Assembly (NCBI RefSeq): GCF_000590925.1
Contig: NZ_CP004372.1
Location: 2,647,001 to 2,711,000, forward strand
DNA length: 64,000 nt
Direction: 5' to 3'
From: Roseibacterium elongatum DSM 19469
GTDB taxonomy: Bacteria; Pseudomonadota; Alphaproteobacteria; Rhodobacterales; Rhodobacteraceae
Notes under the pieces: model-generated
What the model was told of the DNA's origin: nothing
What the model saw: only the letters and a program-made list of their open reading frames with translations
The model's database searches: none
Position numbers and translations under genes: made by a program
In this document: piece after piece, positions 9,245 to 18,662 of the stretch
Layout: every line of letters begins with the position of its first letter
How positions within the stretch are numbered: the first letter of the stretch is position 1

Positions 9245-9334
9245 GGAGAGGTGGCCGAGTGGTCGAAGGCGCACGCCTGGAACGCGTGTAGGCGGGAAAC
9301 CGTCTCCAGGGTTCGAATCCCTGTCTCTCCGCCA
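9245..9334 (+). tRNA. tRNA-Ser (anticodon GGA)
   Basis: A 90-base class II tRNA with encoded CCA. The acceptor stem GGAGAGG pairs with the 3' strand TCTCTCC (one G-U), the T arm contains GTTCGAATCC, and a long variable arm lies between the anticodon and T arms. The anticodon loop CTGGAAC gives GGA, reading UCC and UCU serine codons. No integrase or mobile remnant is seen beside it. Confidence 0.96.
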
Positions 9335-9423
9335 CTGATCAGGACCATGCTTTCCAACACGCCCATGCCATCACGGGGGCATCTACGTCGGGGGCGCGGT
9401 GCCCATCTCCGCGATGCGTGGCG

Positions 9424-9786
9424 TTACCCGTCGGGGCTTGGGTCGGCTTCGGCTGCCGCCTTCGGCCAGAAGGATGGCAATGCCCCGCGGCAATCGTCGA
9501 TCTGGCCGTTGCAGCAATCCGACAGCAGGAACTCCATCAAGGCATTCATGCAGGCCAGATCGGCCTTGTAGTGGATTTCGCGCTGGCGGCGCGTGGCGGT
9601 CAGAATGCCCGCCCGCTTCAGGATCGCCAGGTGGCCGGACAAGGTCGAGGGCACGATGTGGAGGCGCCGCGCGATCTCCAGCGCGGGCAGCCCCTCGGGT
9701 CCGGCCTGTACCAAGAGCCGAAAAACCGACAGGCGACTGGTCTGGGCCAGGGCCGACAAGGCATCGATGGCGTCGTGATCCTCCAT
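9424..9786 (-). CDS. arsR: ArsR family arsenic-responsive repressor
   Basis: A 120-residue winged-helix repressor of the ArsR/SmtB family. The DNA-recognition helix region is VPSTLSGHLAILKRAG (about 45-60). Instead of the N-terminal metal site of the E. coli protein it has clustered C-terminal cysteines at about 79, 91, 92 and 99 (DCCNG...DDC), the arrangement known from the Acidithiobacillus-type ArsR that binds As(III) there. It is transcribed divergently from the desuccinylase-acr3-arsH unit, with inverted repeats between them that are likely its operators. Binding As(III) should release it and derepress both directions. Confidence 0.92.
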   Translation of the reverse strand: MEDHDAIDALSALAQTSRLSVFRLLVQAGPEGLPALEIARRLHIVPSTLSGHLAILKRAGILTATRRQREIHYKADLACMNALMEFLLSDCCNGQIDDCRGALPSFWPKAAAEADPSPDG

Positions 9787-9806
9787 ATTTCGTTAATGGC
9801 CGAAAT
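9787..9806. promoter_or_regulatory. Probable ArsR operator 1
   Basis: Inverted repeat ATTTCG (9787-9792) and CGAAAT (9801-9806) immediately upstream of the arsR start codon. ArsR proteins bind AT-flanked TTCG/CGAA dyads. Occupancy here would block arsR transcription. Confidence 0.55.
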
Positions 9807-9851
9807 GCCGAAGCTTGACAAGGGTGCCCCGTCCGCGTAGCCCGAGATCAC

Positions 9852-9867
9852 TTCGGCATCTGCCGAA
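9852..9867. promoter_or_regulatory. Probable ArsR operator 2 (perfect palindrome)
   Basis: TTCGGCA-TC-TGCCGAA is a perfect 16-base inverted repeat, 20 bases ahead of the desuccinylase-like gene. It shares the GCCGAA half-site with the repeat next to arsR, so ArsR probably controls the whole rightward operon including the two metabolic genes. Confidence 0.6.
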
Positions 9868-9887
9868 ATGTCAAACCGGGGGGCGGC

Positions 9888-10889
9888 ATGGCCGGATCGC
9901 AGATCCAGTCCGAGATCGATTTCGAGGCCGAGGGCCGGCAGACCGGCTATCTGCGCGTGCCGCATTCGGTCCACCGCTCGGCCTATGGCTGGATCCCCGT
10001 GCCCGTGACGATGATCCGCAACGGCGCCGGGCCGACCCTGATCGTGACGGCTGGCGTGCATGGGGATGAATACGAGGGGCAGATCGCCGTCGCCGATCTT
10101 GCCCACCGCCTGCGGCCTGCCGAGATCCGCGGCCGCCTGATCCTGTTGCCGATGCTGAACGCGCCCGCCTGCGAGGCGGGGTTGCGCGTTTCGCCGCTGG
10201 ATGATGGCAATCTCAACCGGCTGTACCCGGGCGATCCGCTGGGCACGCCCAGCCAGATGATCGCGCATTACCACGAAACGGTTTTGCTGCCGATGGCCGA
10301 CTACGCGGTCGATCTGCATTCGGGCGGCACGTCCTTGCACTATCCCGCGACGCTGTTGTATGGGCCAGCGCATTCGCCCGGGGAAAAGGCGGGCTTGCGC
10401 CTGCTGCGCGACGCTTTCGATCTGCCCTATGCCTGGGTCTTTACCGGAGGTGGCGGGCGGGCCAGCACCGCCCGCACGGCGATGGGCGCGGCGAACCGGG
10501 CCGGTGTGATCAACGTCATGGTCGAACTGGGCGGGGCAGGGCGTATCTGCCCCGAGGTGCTGGCCCTGACCGAGCGCGGCTTGCGGCGCATTCTGCACGC
10601 CGTGGGAATGCTGCCGGGCTATGCCCCCGACGCGCGGCGCGGGACCCGCGCCTTGCACGCCAAGGGCACGGTCCCGGCCCATGACGCGGGCCTGTTCGAG
10701 CCGCTGAAGGGCCTCGCCGACCCGGTCTCCGAGGGCGAGGTCGTCGCGCGCATCCACCGCCCCGACACGCCAGATGCCATGCCGGTCGCCGTGACCTCGC
10801 CCTTTGGCGGGATTGTTCTGGCCCTGCGTCCCATGGCGCAGGTGCGCCGCGGCGATGCCCTGTTCCAGATTGCCGCGGATATCCCCTGA
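9888..10889 (+). CDS. Succinylglutamate desuccinylase/aspartoacylase family zinc deacylase (DoeB/EutE-like) in the arsenic operon
   Basis: A 333-residue M14-fold zinc deacylase. The zinc ligands are visible as HGDEYEG (HxxE, around residue 60) and DLHSG (around 140). Closest recognised family is N-alpha-acetyl-L-2,4-diaminobutyrate deacetylase (DoeB/EutE) of ectoine breakdown. The other ectoine genes are absent. Instead it is the first gene of a rightward operon whose later genes are acr3 and arsH, and ArsR-type palindromes lie upstream. The next gene begins one base after its stop. A role in deacylating an amino-acid-like compound is inferred; whether that compound contains arsenic is open. 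Confidence 0.8.
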   Translation: MAGSQIQSEIDFEAEGRQTGYLRVPHSVHRSAYGWIPVPVTMIRNGAGPTLIVTAGVHGDEYEGQIAVADLAHRLRPAEIRGRLILLPMLNAPACEAGLRVSPLDDGNLNRLYPGDPLGTPSQMIAHYHETVLLPMADYAVDLHSGGTSLHYPATLLYGPAHSPGEKAGLRLLRDAFDLPYAWVFTGGGGRASTARTAMGAANRAGVINVMVELGGAGRICPEVLALTERGLRRILHAVGMLPGYAPDARRGTRALHAKGTVPAHDAGLFEPLKGLADPVSEGEVVARIHRPDTPDAMPVAVTSPFGGIVLALRPMAQVRRGDALFQIAADIP

Positions 10890-10890
10890 C

Positions 10891-11871
10891 ATGCCCGGAT
10901 GCCCCATTTCGCTGTCCGACATCAGGCAGGCGGCCGTGGCGTTGCGCGGCGTCGTGATCCGCACACCGGTGCTGGAAAATCCGGATGTGAACGCGATGCT
11001 GGGTGGGCGGCTGCTGCTCAAGGCCGAGACCATGCAGCGCACGGGCGCGTTCAAGATCCGCGGCGCCTATCACCGGATGCTGGGCCTGTCCGGGACCGAG
11101 CGGGCGCGGGGCGCGGTAACCTATTCCTCGGGCAACCACGCGCTTGGGCTGGCCCGCGCGGCACAGCTGCTGGGATCCTCGGCCGTGATCGTGATGCCTG
11201 ATGATGCGCCGGGTGCCAAGATGGCGGCGGTGCGCGCGATGGGGGCCGAGATCGTGACCTATGACCGCGACAGCCAGGACAGCGCCGATGTCGTGGCCGG
11301 CCTCATCGCCGAGACCGGCCGGGTCGAGGTGCCCCCAAGCGCCCATCCGCAGGTGCTGGCCGGGGCGGGCACCGCCGCGCTCGAACTGCTCGAAGATGCG
11401 GGCCCGCTGGATGCGGTTCTGGTCCCGTGTGGCGGCGGTGGCCTGACGGCGGCCATGGCCATCACCATGGCCGAGGCCGCGCCGGATACACAGGTCTTCG
11501 CCGCCGAACCTGCCCTGTTCGATGACACGCGCCGCTCGCTTCTGGCCGGCGGGCGGGTTCCCAACCCCAAGGGGCGGCGCACGATCTGCGACGCGATCAT
11601 GACGCCCATTCCCGGCGAGCTGACCTTTTCGATCAACGGACGGCATCTGGCGGGCGGCGTCACCGCCACCGATGCCGAGGTGCGCGACGCGATGCGCTTT
11701 GCCTACGACCATTTCAGGATCGTGGCCGAGCCCGGCGCGGTCGTCGGTCTGGCCGCCATCCTCAACGGGCAGGTGCCCGTCGCGGGCCGCAGCGTGGCGA
11801 CCGTCATCACCGGCGGCAATATCGACCCGGCGCGGTTTGCCGATCTTCTGTCCCCCTCTCCATGTCCTTGA
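10891..11871 (+). CDS. Threonine/serine dehydratase-like PLP enzyme (EutB-like) in the arsenic operon
   Basis: A 326-residue fold-type II PLP enzyme of the threonine dehydratase family, without a regulatory ACT domain. The PLP lysine lies in [11 protein letters not shown] (about residue 54), with [13 protein letters not shown] for substrate binding and the glycine-rich loop CGGGGLTAA for the PLP phosphate. The ATG at 10891 follows the upstream stop by one base; acr3 begins 16 bases downstream. It resembles both serine/threonine dehydratases and the hydroxyectoine-pathway EutB. An elimination reaction on a hydroxy or beta-substituted amino acid is the family chemistry; the substrate is unknown. 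Its placement between an M14 deacylase and acr3 is unusual. Confidence 0.82.
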   Translation: MPGCPISLSDIRQAAVALRGVVIRTPVLENPDVNAMLGGRLLLKAETMQRTGAFKIRGAYHRMLGLSGTERARGAVTYSSGNHALGLARAAQLLGSSAVIVMPDDAPGAKMAAVRAMGAEIVTYDRDSQDSADVVAGLIAETGRVEVPPSAHPQVLAGAGTAALELLEDAGPLDAVLVPCGGGGLTAAMAITMAEAAPDTQVFAAEPALFDDTRRSLLAGGRVPNPKGRRTICDAIMTPIPGELTFSINGRHLAGGVTATDAEVRDAMRFAYDHFRIVAEPGAVVGLAAILNGQVPVAGRSVATVITGGNIDPARFADLLSPSPCP

Positions 11872-11887
11872 ACGAAACAGGCCCCAG

Positions 11888-12973
11888 ATGACCGAACCCA
11901 GCCAAAGCAGCGGCGCCATGGGCGTCTTCGAGCGCTACCTGACCCTTTGGGTCGCCCTTGCCATGATCGCTGGGATCGGGATCGGCACGATCGCCCCCGG
12001 CCTTGTCGCCGCGATTGCCGCCGCCGAGATCGCCTCGATCAATCTGGTCGTGGCGGTGCTGATCTGGGCCATGGTCTACCCGATGATGGTCAGCGTCGAT
12101 CTGGCTGCGGTGGCGGGCGTGGCGCGCCAGCCCAAGGGCCTGTTGGTGACGCTGGTGGTCAACTGGCTGATCAAGCCCTTTACCATGGCCTTGCTTGCCG
12201 TGCTGTTCTTCGACCATGTCTTTGCGCCACTCATCAACCCAGAGGATGCCGCGCAATATATTGCGGGGCTGATCCTGCTGGGGGCCGCGCCCTGCACCGC
12301 GATGGTCTTCGTGTGGTCGCAACTGACGCGGGGCGACGCGACCTATACCCTGGTGCAGGTGTCGGTGAACGACCTGATCATGGTCGTGGCCTTCGCGCCC
12401 ATCGTGGCCTTTCTGCTGGGTGTGACCGAGATCTACGTGCCGTGGGAAACGCTGGTTCTGGCCACCGTGCTGTATGTCGTGCTGCCGCTGATGGCGGGGC
12501 TAGCCACGCGGCGCGTGCTGCGCCGGCCCGAGCGGATCGCGGCCTTCACCGCCCGCGTGAAACCCTGGTCGGTCGTGGGCTTGATCGCGACGGTCGCGAT
12601 CCTGTTCGGCTTGCAGGGGCAGGTGATCTTGCAAAATCCGCTGCTGATCGCCCTGATCGCGGTGCCGATCCTGATCCAGTCCTACGGCATCTTTGCCCTG
12701 GCCTACGGTGCGGCTTACCTGCTGCGCGTGCCGCATCGCGTCGCCGCGCCCTGTGCCATGATCGGAACGTCGAATTTCTTTGAACTGGCGGTTGCCGTCG
12801 CGATCAGCCTCTTTGGCCTGAACTCCGGCGCGGCGCTCGCCACGGTGGTCGGTGTTCTGGTCGAGGTGCCGGTAATGCTGTCGCTGGTGGCTTTTGCCAA
12901 CCGCACGCGTGCGCGGTTTCCGGGACCGTCCGCCACCGCCACCGCCGCCGCCGCAGAAGGAGATCGACAATGA
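11888..12973 (+). CDS. acr3: Arsenite efflux permease, ACR3 family
   Basis: A 361-residue inner-membrane carrier with about ten hydrophobic segments. The conserved cysteine needed for As(III) transport in Acr3 proteins sits in [18 protein letters not shown], and a second signature is [18 protein letters not shown] near residue 300. It exports arsenite using the proton gradient. The ATG at 11888 was chosen; open frame upstream overlaps the dehydratase gene and is not conserved. The C-terminal end overlaps arsH by four bases, so the two are translationally coupled. Confidence 0.93.
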   Translation: MTEPSQSSGAMGVFERYLTLWVALAMIAGIGIGTIAPGLVAAIAAAEIASINLVVAVLIWAMVYPMMVSVDLAAVAGVARQPKGLLVTLVVNWLIKPFTMALLAVLFFDHVFAPLINPEDAAQYIAGLILLGAAPCTAMVFVWSQLTRGDATYTLVQVSVNDLIMVVAFAPIVAFLLGVTEIYVPWETLVLATVLYVVLPLMAGLATRRVLRRPERIAAFTARVKPWSVVGLIATVAILFGLQGQVILQNPLLIALIAVPILIQSYGIFALAYGAAYLLRVPHRVAAPCAMIGTSNFFELAVAVAISLFGLNSGAALATVVGVLVEVPVMLSLVAFANRTRARFPGPSATATAAAAEGDRQ

Positions 12974-13677
12974 CCTACACGCCGCAGCTGTCCGAGGCGC
13001 ATTTTCAACCGATTGACGAAGAGCGCCTGTTATCCCCGCCCCGCGCCGGGCACAAGCCGCGGATCCTGCTGCTTTACGGCTCGCTCAGGGCACGGTCCTT
13101 CAGCCGCCTGATGAGCGAAGAGGCCGCGCGCATCCTCGCCCGGTTCGGGGCCGAGGCGCGGCTTTTCGATCCCTCCGGCCTGCCGCTGCCCGACGACGCC
13201 GAGGCCGATCACCCAAAGGTGCAGGACCTGCGCGATCTGGTGCAGTGGAGCGAGGGCATGGTCTGGTGCTCGCCGGAACGCCATGGCGCCATGACCGGCG
13301 TGATGAAAAGCCAGATCGACTGGATCCCCCTGTCGCTGGGGGCGGTGCGCCCGACGCAGGGCAAGACGCTGGCGGTGATGCAGGTCTGCGGCGGATCGCA
13401 AAGCTTCAACGCCGTCAATCAGTTGCGCGTGCTGGGTCGCTGGATGCGCTGCATCACGATCCCCAACCAATCCTCGGTGCCCAAGGCGTTTCAGCAATTC
13501 GACGACGATGACCGCATGAAACCCTCGCCCTTCTATGACCGGATGGTCGATGTCATGGAGGAACTGGTGAAATTCACGCTTCTGACGCGGGATCGCGCCG
13601 ACTATCTGGTCGACCGTTACAGCGAGCGCAAGGAAACCGGCGAAAGCCTGATCGCGCGCGTCAATCGTAGCGCGTAG
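12970..13677 (+). CDS. arsH: ArsH, NADPH-dependent FMN reductase / organoarsenical oxidase
   Basis: A 235-residue flavodoxin-fold protein of the ArsH family. The FMN-binding loop is [13 protein letters not shown] near residue 37, followed by the family motif [19 protein letters not shown]. Characterised ArsH proteins oxidise trivalent methylated or aromatic arsenicals with NADPH. It overlaps acr3 by four bases (ATGA) and closes the operon. Its presence suggests that the cell meets organic arsenicals as well as arsenite, which bears on the role of the two upstream metabolic enzymes. Confidence 0.93.
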   Translation: MTYTPQLSEAHFQPIDEERLLSPPRAGHKPRILLLYGSLRARSFSRLMSEEAARILARFGAEARLFDPSGLPLPDDAEADHPKVQDLRDLVQWSEGMVWCSPERHGAMTGVMKSQIDWIPLSLGAVRPTQGKTLAVMQVCGGSQSFNAVNQLRVLGRWMRCITIPNQSSVPKAFQQFDDDDRMKPSPFYDRMVDVMEELVKFTLLTRDRADYLVDRYSERKETGESLIARVNRSA

Positions 13678-13686
13678 GGCGAAAGG

Positions 13687-14556
13687 TTACAGGGCCTCCC
13701 GCAGAACCTTGAAGGCCTGCGCGGCGCGGCGGCTGCCCCGGCGCTGATCGACCGACAGCACTTGCCCGGTATCGACGATGGCGGCGAAGGGGCGCACCAG
13801 AGCGCCCGAGGCCAGTGCATCGGCCACCAGCGGCATGTGACCGATCAGAACGCCCGCGCCCGCCATCGCCTCGGCCAGCGCCATGCTGTAGAGCGAGTAG
13901 CGCGCATTCGACGGGGCCGATGGCAGGGCGACACCCGCCCCCTCGGCCCATGTGGCCCAATCACTCGCCCAGACCTCGTCATGCAACAGCACGACATGGT
14001 CCAGATCCTCGGGTCGGGTCAGCCGCTCGGCCAGCGCGGGCGCGCAAACCGGGCACAGGGCGTCGCGCTGCAGCGGGTGGTCGCCGGTCGCGTCTGGACG
14101 AAAGAAGATCGACAGATCGAACATCTCGCGGTTCAGGTCGGGCGGGGTCTCGATGGCATGGACCGCGATCTCGACACCCGGCAGGGCGGTGCGCAGGGCC
14201 GGCAGGCGCGGCCCCAGCCAGATCTGCGCCACACTTGGCAGGGCCGCGATCTGCAAGGTGGGGCGGGGATGCGCCTCGCGCAGATCGGTCAGCGCCGCGG
14301 CGATCTGGTCGAAGGCGCCGCTCAGCGCCGGGGCCAGCCGCCGTGCGGTGGCCGTGGGGCACACGCCGCGGGCATGGCGGTCGAACAACGCCGCGCCCGC
14401 CCACCCTTCCAGCGTTTTGATATGCTGCGAGACGGCGGCCGGCGTCACGCCCAACTCCTCGGCGGCCTGGGCGAACCCGCCCAGACGCATCGCCGCCTCG
14501 AAGGCGCGCAAGGCGTTGAGCGGCGGCAGGCGCGGGCGGCGCGGTGCCAGTGACAT
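13687..14556 (-). CDS. LysR family transcriptional regulator (GcvA-like)
   Basis: A 289-residue LysR regulator: winged helix-turn-helix at about 7-65 (LNALRAFEAAMRLGGFAQA, then TPAAVSQHIKTLEGW) and a periplasmic-binding-like effector domain from about 90. The N-terminus PPLNALRAFEAA is the GcvA/AmpR-type pattern. It is divergent from the SHMT-like gene with 107 bases between the starts, so it most likely controls that gene, as GcvA does for glycine metabolism. No effector can be deduced. It converges with arsH, with nine bases between the stops. Confidence 0.9.
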   Translation of the reverse strand: MSLAPRRPRLPPLNALRAFEAAMRLGGFAQAAEELGVTPAAVSQHIKTLEGWAGAALFDRHARGVCPTATARRLAPALSGAFDQIAAALTDLREAHPRPTLQIAALPSVAQIWLGPRLPALRTALPGVEIAVHAIETPPDLNREMFDLSIFFRPDATGDHPLQRDALCPVCAPALAERLTRPEDLDHVVLLHDEVWASDWATWAEGAGVALPSAPSNARYSLYSMALAEAMAGAGVLIGHMPLVADALASGALVRPFAAIVDTGQVLSVDQRRGSRRAAQAFKVLREAL

Positions 14557-14663
14557 TTCTAACCCCTAGTTTTTCTAAAGCGAGTTTTCAGGATGACTCG
14601 TTTGCGCAGGCACGCGCAACAGGCCAATCTGCACGGAAGCAACGCCAACAGGGATGGACGGGG

Positions 14664-15980
14664 ATGACGGCATTGGTGCGACGGGGCTGGGTGCCCGCGG
14701 CAAGCGAGGATCTGATCCAGCAGGTGGCGGCTGAGGTGGCCGCCCAGGACGGCGACACCCTGGCCGCGCGGATCGAGGGGTTGGCGGTCAGAAACCGCGA
14801 GATTCACGAACGCCACTGTTTCAACCTCAACCCCGCGACAAACATCATGAACCCGCGCGCCGAGGCGCTGCTGGCCTCAGGCATCGGGTCCCGGCCCTCT
14901 CTCGGCTATCCGGGCGACAAGTACGAGATGGGGCTGGAGGCGATCGAAGAGATCGAGGTCATCGCCGCCGAACTGGCCGCCGAGGTGTTCGGCGCCACCC
15001 ATGCCGAGATCCGCGTCGCCTCGGGGGCTATGGCAAACCTTTATGCCTTAATGGCCACCTGCAAGCCGGGCGATACGATCATCGCGCCACCCGCCGCGAT
15101 CGCCGGCCATGTCACCCATCACGATGCGGGCTGTGCCGGCCTGTTCGGCTTGCGCATTCTGGATGCGCCGATCGATGCCGCGGCCTACACGGTCGATCTG
15201 GACGCCCTGCGCGACATGGCCTTGCGCGAACGCCCGCGCCTGATCACCATCGGCGGCAGCCTGAATCTGGCGCCGCACCCGGTGGCCGCGTTGCGCGCCA
15301 TCGCCGACGAGGTCGGGGCGTATCTGTTGATGGATGCCGCCCATCAATGCGGGATGATCGCGGGTGGCCAATGGCCCAACCCGCTGGAGCAGGGCGCGCA
15401 TCTGATGACGATGAGCACTTACAAAAGCCTCGGCGGCCCGGCCGGTGGCCTGATCGTGACGCGCGATGCCGGCCTGGCGCAGCGGCTCGATGCCATCGCC
15501 TTTCCCGGCATGACGGCGAATTTCGACGCGGCGAAATCGGCGGCGCTGGCCATGACCCTGATCGACTGGCGCGTGCATGGCGCGGCCTATGCCAAGGCGA
15601 TGGTCGATCTGGCCCGCGCGCTGGCACGGGCCCTTGCCGCGCGGCAGATCCCCATATTTGCCGGGGCCGAGGCCACCGAGGGCCATCAATTCGCGGTCGA
15701 GGCGGCGCGGTTCGGCGGTGGGCAGACGGCCTCCAAGCGGCTGCGGCAGGCGGGGCTTCTGGCCTGTGGCATCGGCCTGCCGATCACCGAGGTGCCCGGT
15801 GACCTGAACGGGCTGCGCGTGGGCACCCCGGAACTGGCGCGGATCGGCATGGAGGCGGGCGACATGGCCGCCCTGGCCGACCTGATTGCGCGGGCCCTGG
15901 GCGATGGCGACCCCGCCGACCTTGCCGATGAAACGCGCACGTTTCGGGCCCGGTTTCGCGACCTGCGCTTCGTGATCTGA
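14664..15980 (+). CDS. Serine hydroxymethyltransferase-like PLP enzyme
   Basis: A 438-residue fold-type I PLP enzyme of the glycine hydroxymethyltransferase family. The PLP-binding lysine is in MSTYKSLGGPAGG (SHMT consensus TTTHKTLRGPR), and LMDAAHQCGMIAGG holds the PLP-ring aspartate. YPGDKYEMGLE matches the SHMT YPGxRYY-type region, but the sequence departs from housekeeping GlyA, so the enzyme may use another substrate such as a 2-methylserine-type or other beta-hydroxy amino acid. The ATG at 14664 was chosen over an upstream in-frame start at 14544 because conserved sequence begins there and the ribosome site GGACGGGG precedes it. A divergent LysR gene is its probable regulator. Confidence 0.82.
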   Translation: MTALVRRGWVPAASEDLIQQVAAEVAAQDGDTLAARIEGLAVRNREIHERHCFNLNPATNIMNPRAEALLASGIGSRPSLGYPGDKYEMGLEAIEEIEVIAAELAAEVFGATHAEIRVASGAMANLYALMATCKPGDTIIAPPAAIAGHVTHHDAGCAGLFGLRILDAPIDAAAYTVDLDALRDMALRERPRLITIGGSLNLAPHPVAALRAIADEVGAYLLMDAAHQCGMIAGGQWPNPLEQGAHLMTMSTYKSLGGPAGGLIVTRDAGLAQRLDAIAFPGMTANFDAAKSAALAMTLIDWRVHGAAYAKAMVDLARALARALAARQIPIFAGAEATEGHQFAVEAARFGGGQTASKRLRQAGLLACGIGLPITEVPGDLNGLRVGTPELARIGMEAGDMAALADLIARALGDGDPADLADETRTFRARFRDLRFVI

Positions 15981-16025
15981 GCCTTTGGCGGGACGCGCCG
16001 CATCACCGGCGCCGCCGCGGCCCGG

Positions 16026-16880
16026 TCAGCGCATCAAGACGACCGGCACCTTGCAGGTCCGCACCATCGCCGTGGTGGTCGAGCCGATGACGAGACTGCG
16101 GATGCGGCTGTGCCCATAGGCACCCATGACCACCATGCCAAAGCCCTCATCCTCGACCAGTTTGGCAAGGGCGGTCTCGGGCTGTCCCGACAGAACGCGC
16201 GTCGATGTGTTCAGCCCCGCGGCCCTCAGCAGGGCCTCGGCATCGGCAAGCTCCTTTTGGGCGGCCGCCGTGTCGGCGCCCACCGTCGCCACTGTCACCG
16301 ACAACCCGGCAAAGAGCGCGCTGCGCGCGATATGATCGACCGCCTTCATCGCCGAGCGCCCGCCGTCATAGGCCACCAGCACCGTCTCGATGGGCGTGAA
16401 CGCGCGCGAGGCCACGAAAACGGGCCGGTGCGCCGCGCGCACGATGCGTTCCAGGTTCGAGCCCAGATGCCCCTTGGCCAGGTCCGCGGCCTCGCCGCGT
16501 TTGCCGATGACGATCACGCGCGCCTCGGCCTCGACATCGGCAATGCCCTCGACGATGTCGCCATGGCGCAGGCGCGTCGTGATCTCGTCCACGCCGGCCT
16601 TGTCCACGATGGCGCGGGCGTCCTCGAGGATAGCGCGGCCGCGATGGGTCACCAGCTTGGCGCGTTGCGCATCCAGTTCGGCCAGTTCCTCGAGCAGGGC
16701 CGTGCGCGCGCCCAGCCGGATCGAGCCCGACAGGTCCTGCTTGCCCGGGGCCTCGCGTCGGTCGAGCATGTGGATCAATTCGACCGGGGCCCCCGTGCGC
16801 CCCGAGATCCAGGCGGCGTGTTCGCAGACGCTTTCGGAATAAATCGAGCCGTCCACCAATGCGATGATCTTGTCACTCAT
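16026..16880 (-). CDS. Universal stress protein with two UspA domains
   Basis: A 284-residue cytoplasmic protein made of two tandem Usp folds (about 1-145 and 150-284). The second domain ends with GMVVMGAYGHSRIRSLVIGS, the G-x2-G-x9-G-(S/T) nucleotide-binding loop of ATP-binding Usps; the first has VIGKRGEAADLAKGHLGS in the same place. It follows the SulP transporter gene by 14 bases on the same strand, a pairing that suggests co-expression. No EcfG-type promoter was noticed ahead of this pair. Confidence 0.92.
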   Translation of the reverse strand: MSDKIIALVDGSIYSESVCEHAAWISGRTGAPVELIHMLDRREAPGKQDLSGSIRLGARTALLEELAELDAQRAKLVTHRGRAILEDARAIVDKAGVDEITTRLRHGDIVEGIADVEAEARVIVIGKRGEAADLAKGHLGSNLERIVRAAHRPVFVASRAFTPIETVLVAYDGGRSAMKAVDHIARSALFAGLSVTVATVGADTAAAQKELADAEALLRAAGLNTSTRVLSGQPETALAKLVEDEGFGMVVMGAYGHSRIRSLVIGSTTTAMVRTCKVPVVLMR

Positions 16881-16894
16881 GGCCGTGTCTTCCC

Positions 16895-18385
16895 CTAGTG
16901 ATCGGTCAGCGCATCCATCGCGCCGGGCTTGTCATGGATGGCCAGCTTGTCGACCAGCGTTTCGGTGGCGTCGTTCATGCCGACGACCTCGACCTCGGCC
17001 CCGTCGCGACGGAATTTCAGGATCGCCATGTCCAGCGCCTGAACCGAGGAAATATCCCAGATATGGGCATGGCTCACGTCGATAACGACGCGCTCGGGCG
17101 CTTCGCGAAAGTCGAACGCGTCCATGAAATCCTCGACCGACCCGTAGAAAAGCTGCCCCTCGACATGGTAGGTGCGCACCCGGCCATCGGCGCTGATCTC
17201 GCTGCGCACGCGGAACAGCTGCGCGATCTTGCCGGCGAAAAAGATCCCCGACAGCAGAACGCCTACCAGCACCCCGATGGCGAGGTTATGGGTGTAGACC
17301 ACCGTCGCCACCGTCGCGATCATCACGATCGAGGAGGAGCGCGGATGCACCCGCAGCGCCTTGATCGACGACCACGAGAACGTGCCGATCGAGACCATGA
17401 TCATGATCGCCACCAGCGCCGGCATCGGGATCACCGACACCAGATCGCCCAGGCCCACCACCAGGATCAGCAGGAACACGCCCGCCACGAAACAAGACAA
17501 CCGCCCACGCCCGCCCGATTTCACGTTGATGATGGACTGGCCGATCATTGCGCAGCCCGCCATCCCGCCGATGAACCCGGTCGCGGTATTGGCCAGGCCC
17601 TGGCCAATGCATTCCTGGTTGCGATCCGATTTCGTGTCGGTCAGGTCATCGACGATGTTCTGGGTCATCAGGCTTTCCAGCAGGCCCACCACCGCCACTG
17701 CGATGGAATAGGGCAGGATGATCGCCAGCGTCTCGAAGGTCAGCGGAATGTCGGGGATCAGGAAAACCGGCAGCGTGTCGGGCAATTCGCCCATGTCGCC
17801 CACCGTACGCACGTCCAGCCCCAGCGCCAGCGTCAGCGAGGTCAGCACGATGATCGTCACCAGCGGCGATGGAACGGCCGTGGTGATCCGCGGAAACAGG
17901 TAGATGATCGCCAGCCCGAACGCCACCAGCGCATAGGTCAGCCAGGTGACGTTGCGCGGGTCCAACTCGGGCAGTTGCGCCATGAAGATCAGGATCGCCA
18001 GCGCGTTCACGAAGCCCGTCATCACCGATTTCGACACGTAGCGCATGACGAAACCCAGCTTCAGCGCCCCCGCGCCGATCTGGATCAAGCCTGCAAGGAT
18101 CGTGGCCGCCAGCAAATATTGCAGGCCATGGTCGCGCACCAGCGTCACCATCAGAACCGCCGTGGCCGCCGTCGCGGCCGAGATCATGCCGGGCCGCCCG
18201 CCGGTGATGGCGGTGATCACGGCGATGGAGAAGCTGGCGTAAAGCCCGATTTTCGGGTCCACGCCCGCGATGATGGAAAAGGCGATGGCCTCGGGGATCA
18301 GGGCCAGCGCCACGACCAGACCGGCCAGCAGGTCGCCACGAATATTGCCCAGCCACTGGCCGCGATACGCGTCGAGGGAGATCAT
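16895..18385 (-). CDS. SulP family inorganic anion transporter with STAS domain
   Basis: A 496-residue inner-membrane transporter. About ten to twelve hydrophobic segments (from [20 protein letters not shown], the SulP signature, to about residue 390) are followed by a cytoplasmic STAS domain (about 400-490, with [20 protein letters not shown]). SulP proteins move sulfate, bicarbonate or related anions; several alphaproteobacterial members carry bicarbonate. The ATG at 18385 ([11 protein letters not shown]) begins the conserved part; a longer frame up to 18553 adds a basic, unconserved stretch and was not used. The Usp gene follows closely downstream. Confidence 0.9.
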   Translation of the reverse strand: MISLDAYRGQWLGNIRGDLLAGLVVALALIPEAIAFSIIAGVDPKIGLYASFSIAVITAITGGRPGMISAATAATAVLMVTLVRDHGLQYLLAATILAGLIQIGAGALKLGFVMRYVSKSVMTGFVNALAILIFMAQLPELDPRNVTWLTYALVAFGLAIIYLFPRITTAVPSPLVTIIVLTSLTLALGLDVRTVGDMGELPDTLPVFLIPDIPLTFETLAIILPYSIAVAVVGLLESLMTQNIVDDLTDTKSDRNQECIGQGLANTATGFIGGMAGCAMIGQSIINVKSGGRGRLSCFVAGVFLLILVVGLGDLVSVIPMPALVAIMIMVSIGTFSWSSIKALRVHPRSSSIVMIATVATVVYTHNLAIGVLVGVLLSGIFFAGKIAQLFRVRSEISADGRVRTYHVEGQLFYGSVEDFMDAFDFREAPERVVIDVSHAHIWDISSVQALDMAILKFRRDGAEVEVVGMNDATETLVDKLAIHDKPGAMDALTDH

Positions 18386-18662
18386 GTTTTGCCTGTCCGT
18401 TTGCGATGCTGTGGCGGGCGCGCATCCGTCGTCTTGCGCCCACGCTGTTGCCGTCTCGGGTCGGGGCCGGGCACCAAAGGGGCCTCGGCCCGGAAACCGG
18501 ATGGACCCGACCGCGTTGCGGCGGCGCATAAAGCCTTTGGGCCGCGGGGGCAACCGTGGTGTCGCCCTTGGCGTGCGCGCCCCTCTTTCTATCCGGCGGA
18601 AAAGCGGTCACTCTCGCCGGGCAGGGGGTAAGGCGCAGGGCCCCGGCACACGGGAGGATGAG

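Noticed and set aside
9245..9334. tRNA-Ser as an integration site for a genomic island
   Set aside because: No integrase or direct repeat of the tRNA 3' end is seen nearby; the neighbouring genes have host-like composition.
9888..11871. Ectoine degradation locus from the DoeB/EutE-like and EutB-like genes
   Set aside because: Ectoine hydrolase, transporter, cyclodeaminase and aldehyde or aminotransferase genes are absent, and the pair is in tight linkage with acr3 and arsH behind ArsR-type palindromes.
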